Shown: piece after piece, positions 5,467-5,952 of the stretch
How the letters are laid out: each line of letters starts with the position of its first letter
Numbering within the stretch: position 1 is the stretch's first letter
Assembly: GCA_964624765.1 (NCBI GenBank)
Contig: CAZUZO010000173.1
Location: 1 to 5,952 of the forward strand
Origin: JAGTVB01 sp964624765
Lineage (GTDB): Bacteria; Pseudomonadota; Gammaproteobacteria; HK1
Length of the DNA stretch: 5,952 nt
Reading direction: 5' to 3'
Notes under the pieces: model-generated
The model's input: the letters and a program-made list of their open reading frames with translations, nothing else
What the model was told of the DNA's origin: nothing
Database searches by the model: none
Translations under genes and position numbers: made by a program

Positions 5467-5904
5467 ATGGTGGTCGAGATACTGGCGGGGGCATTCGATC
5501 CATGGCAACGCCTGGAGCGCTTTCAGCGAGACAGTCTGGATTGCCGGGGTCAGTACGGTGCGACAGCGATCTTTGTAGGCACCATGCGCGATCTCAACGA
5601 GGGCCTTGCGGTGGAGGCGATGACCCTCGAGCACTACCCGGAGATGAGCGAGAAATACCTCGCCCATATCGTTGATGCGGCAGCGGCGCGTTGGGACATC
5701 CTCGATGCCCTCATCGTACACCGCGTGGGCACCTTAACACCCAGCGATACCATCGTGCTGGTTGCGGTGTGGGCTGCCCACCGAGCCGCAGCCTTTGGGG
5801 CCTGTCGTGATCTGATCGAGGAGCTCAAATCCCGGGCGCCGTTCTGGAAAAAAGAGCGATTCGGTGGCAGCGAACGTTGGGTGGTGCGCAATACGCCAGG
5901 CTGA
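5467..5904 (+). CDS. moaE: Molybdopterin synthase catalytic (large) subunit
   Basis: MoaE pairs with the thiocarboxylated small subunit MoaD and inserts sulfur into precursor Z (cPMP) to make molybdopterin in the cytoplasm. The 145-residue product aligns with E. coli MoaE at an offset of two. It has GATAIFVGTMRD with Arg41, TLEHYPEMSEK (53-63), AAHRAAAF with His105-Arg106, and LKSRAPFWKKE (120-130), which holds the active-site lysines Lys121 and Lys128, followed by ERWV. I chose the ATG at 5467, which fits the family N-terminus and has GAGG 11 nt upstream; a GTG at 5443 would add eight unrelated residues. It is 47 bp after the tonB-family gene and no other moa gene is visible. The C-terminus (WVVRNTPG) is a few residues shorter than in E. 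coli, and the stop codon overlaps the boundary of a repeat element. Confidence 0.95.
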   Translation: MVVEILAGAFDPWQRLERFQRDSLDCRGQYGATAIFVGTMRDLNEGLAVEAMTLEHYPEMSEKYLAHIVDAAAARWDILDALIVHRVGTLTPSDTIVLVAVWAAHRAAAFGACRDLIEELKSRAPFWKKERFGGSERWVVRNTPG

Positions 5905-5952
5905 GAGGTTGTGAAAAAACCGTCGCGAGCGGCCCGAGAGCCAGGCGGACGG
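5904..5952. mobile_element. Second copy of the repeat element, cut by the window edge
   Basis: These 49 bp match 2971-3019 at 48 positions, beginning with the same terminal repeat AGAGGTTGTGAAAAAACC. The match includes the preceding TG in both places. The element's first base is the last base of the moaE TGA stop codon. The rest of the copy, including the expected opposite terminus, lies beyond the window. An intact copy would end near 6046 in this numbering. Confidence 0.85.

Overview
The window looks like chromosomal DNA of a GC-rich proteobacterium, most likely a gammaproteobacterium. The main reasons are the gshB-tonB gene pair, the overlapping hemC-hemD pair, and an NPr/HPr-like phosphocarrier beside a mannose-family IIA protein. 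I cannot name the genus. There are seven identifiable genes and no rRNA, tRNA, CRISPR array or complete transposase gene.

Left half, minus strand (transcribed leftward from about 2957): hemC (hydroxymethylbilane synthase) overlaps hemD (uroporphyrinogen-III synthase) by 8 bp. About 64 bp later comes a mannose-family PTS EIIA protein, which overlaps a PTS HPr by 8 bp. After a 214-bp gap an unrecognised gene starts at 178 and runs off the left edge. Two consecutive steps of tetrapyrrole synthesis are therefore followed by two proteins of a regulatory-type phosphotransferase relay. The usual followers (hemX/hemY after hemD, ptsI after ptsH) are not at those positions.

Right half, plus strand: gshB (glutathione synthetase) ends inside a 10-bp perfect hairpin. 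A promoter with a perfect TATAAT box lies between it and a TonB-family energy transducer. An orphan moaE (catalytic subunit of molybdopterin synthase) follows.

The hemC and gshB genes diverge from a 422-bp intergenic region. It contains the most distinctive item in the window: a 143-bp element (2971-3113) bounded by 18-bp perfect terminal inverted repeats. The first 49 bp of the same element recur at the right edge (5904-5952) with one mismatch, directly at the moaE stop codon. I interpret it as a non-autonomous MITE-like or Correia-like interspersed repeat with no coding capacity of its own. One copy sits 13 bp upstream of the hemC start codon and the other overlaps the end of moaE, so both could affect expression of their neighbours.
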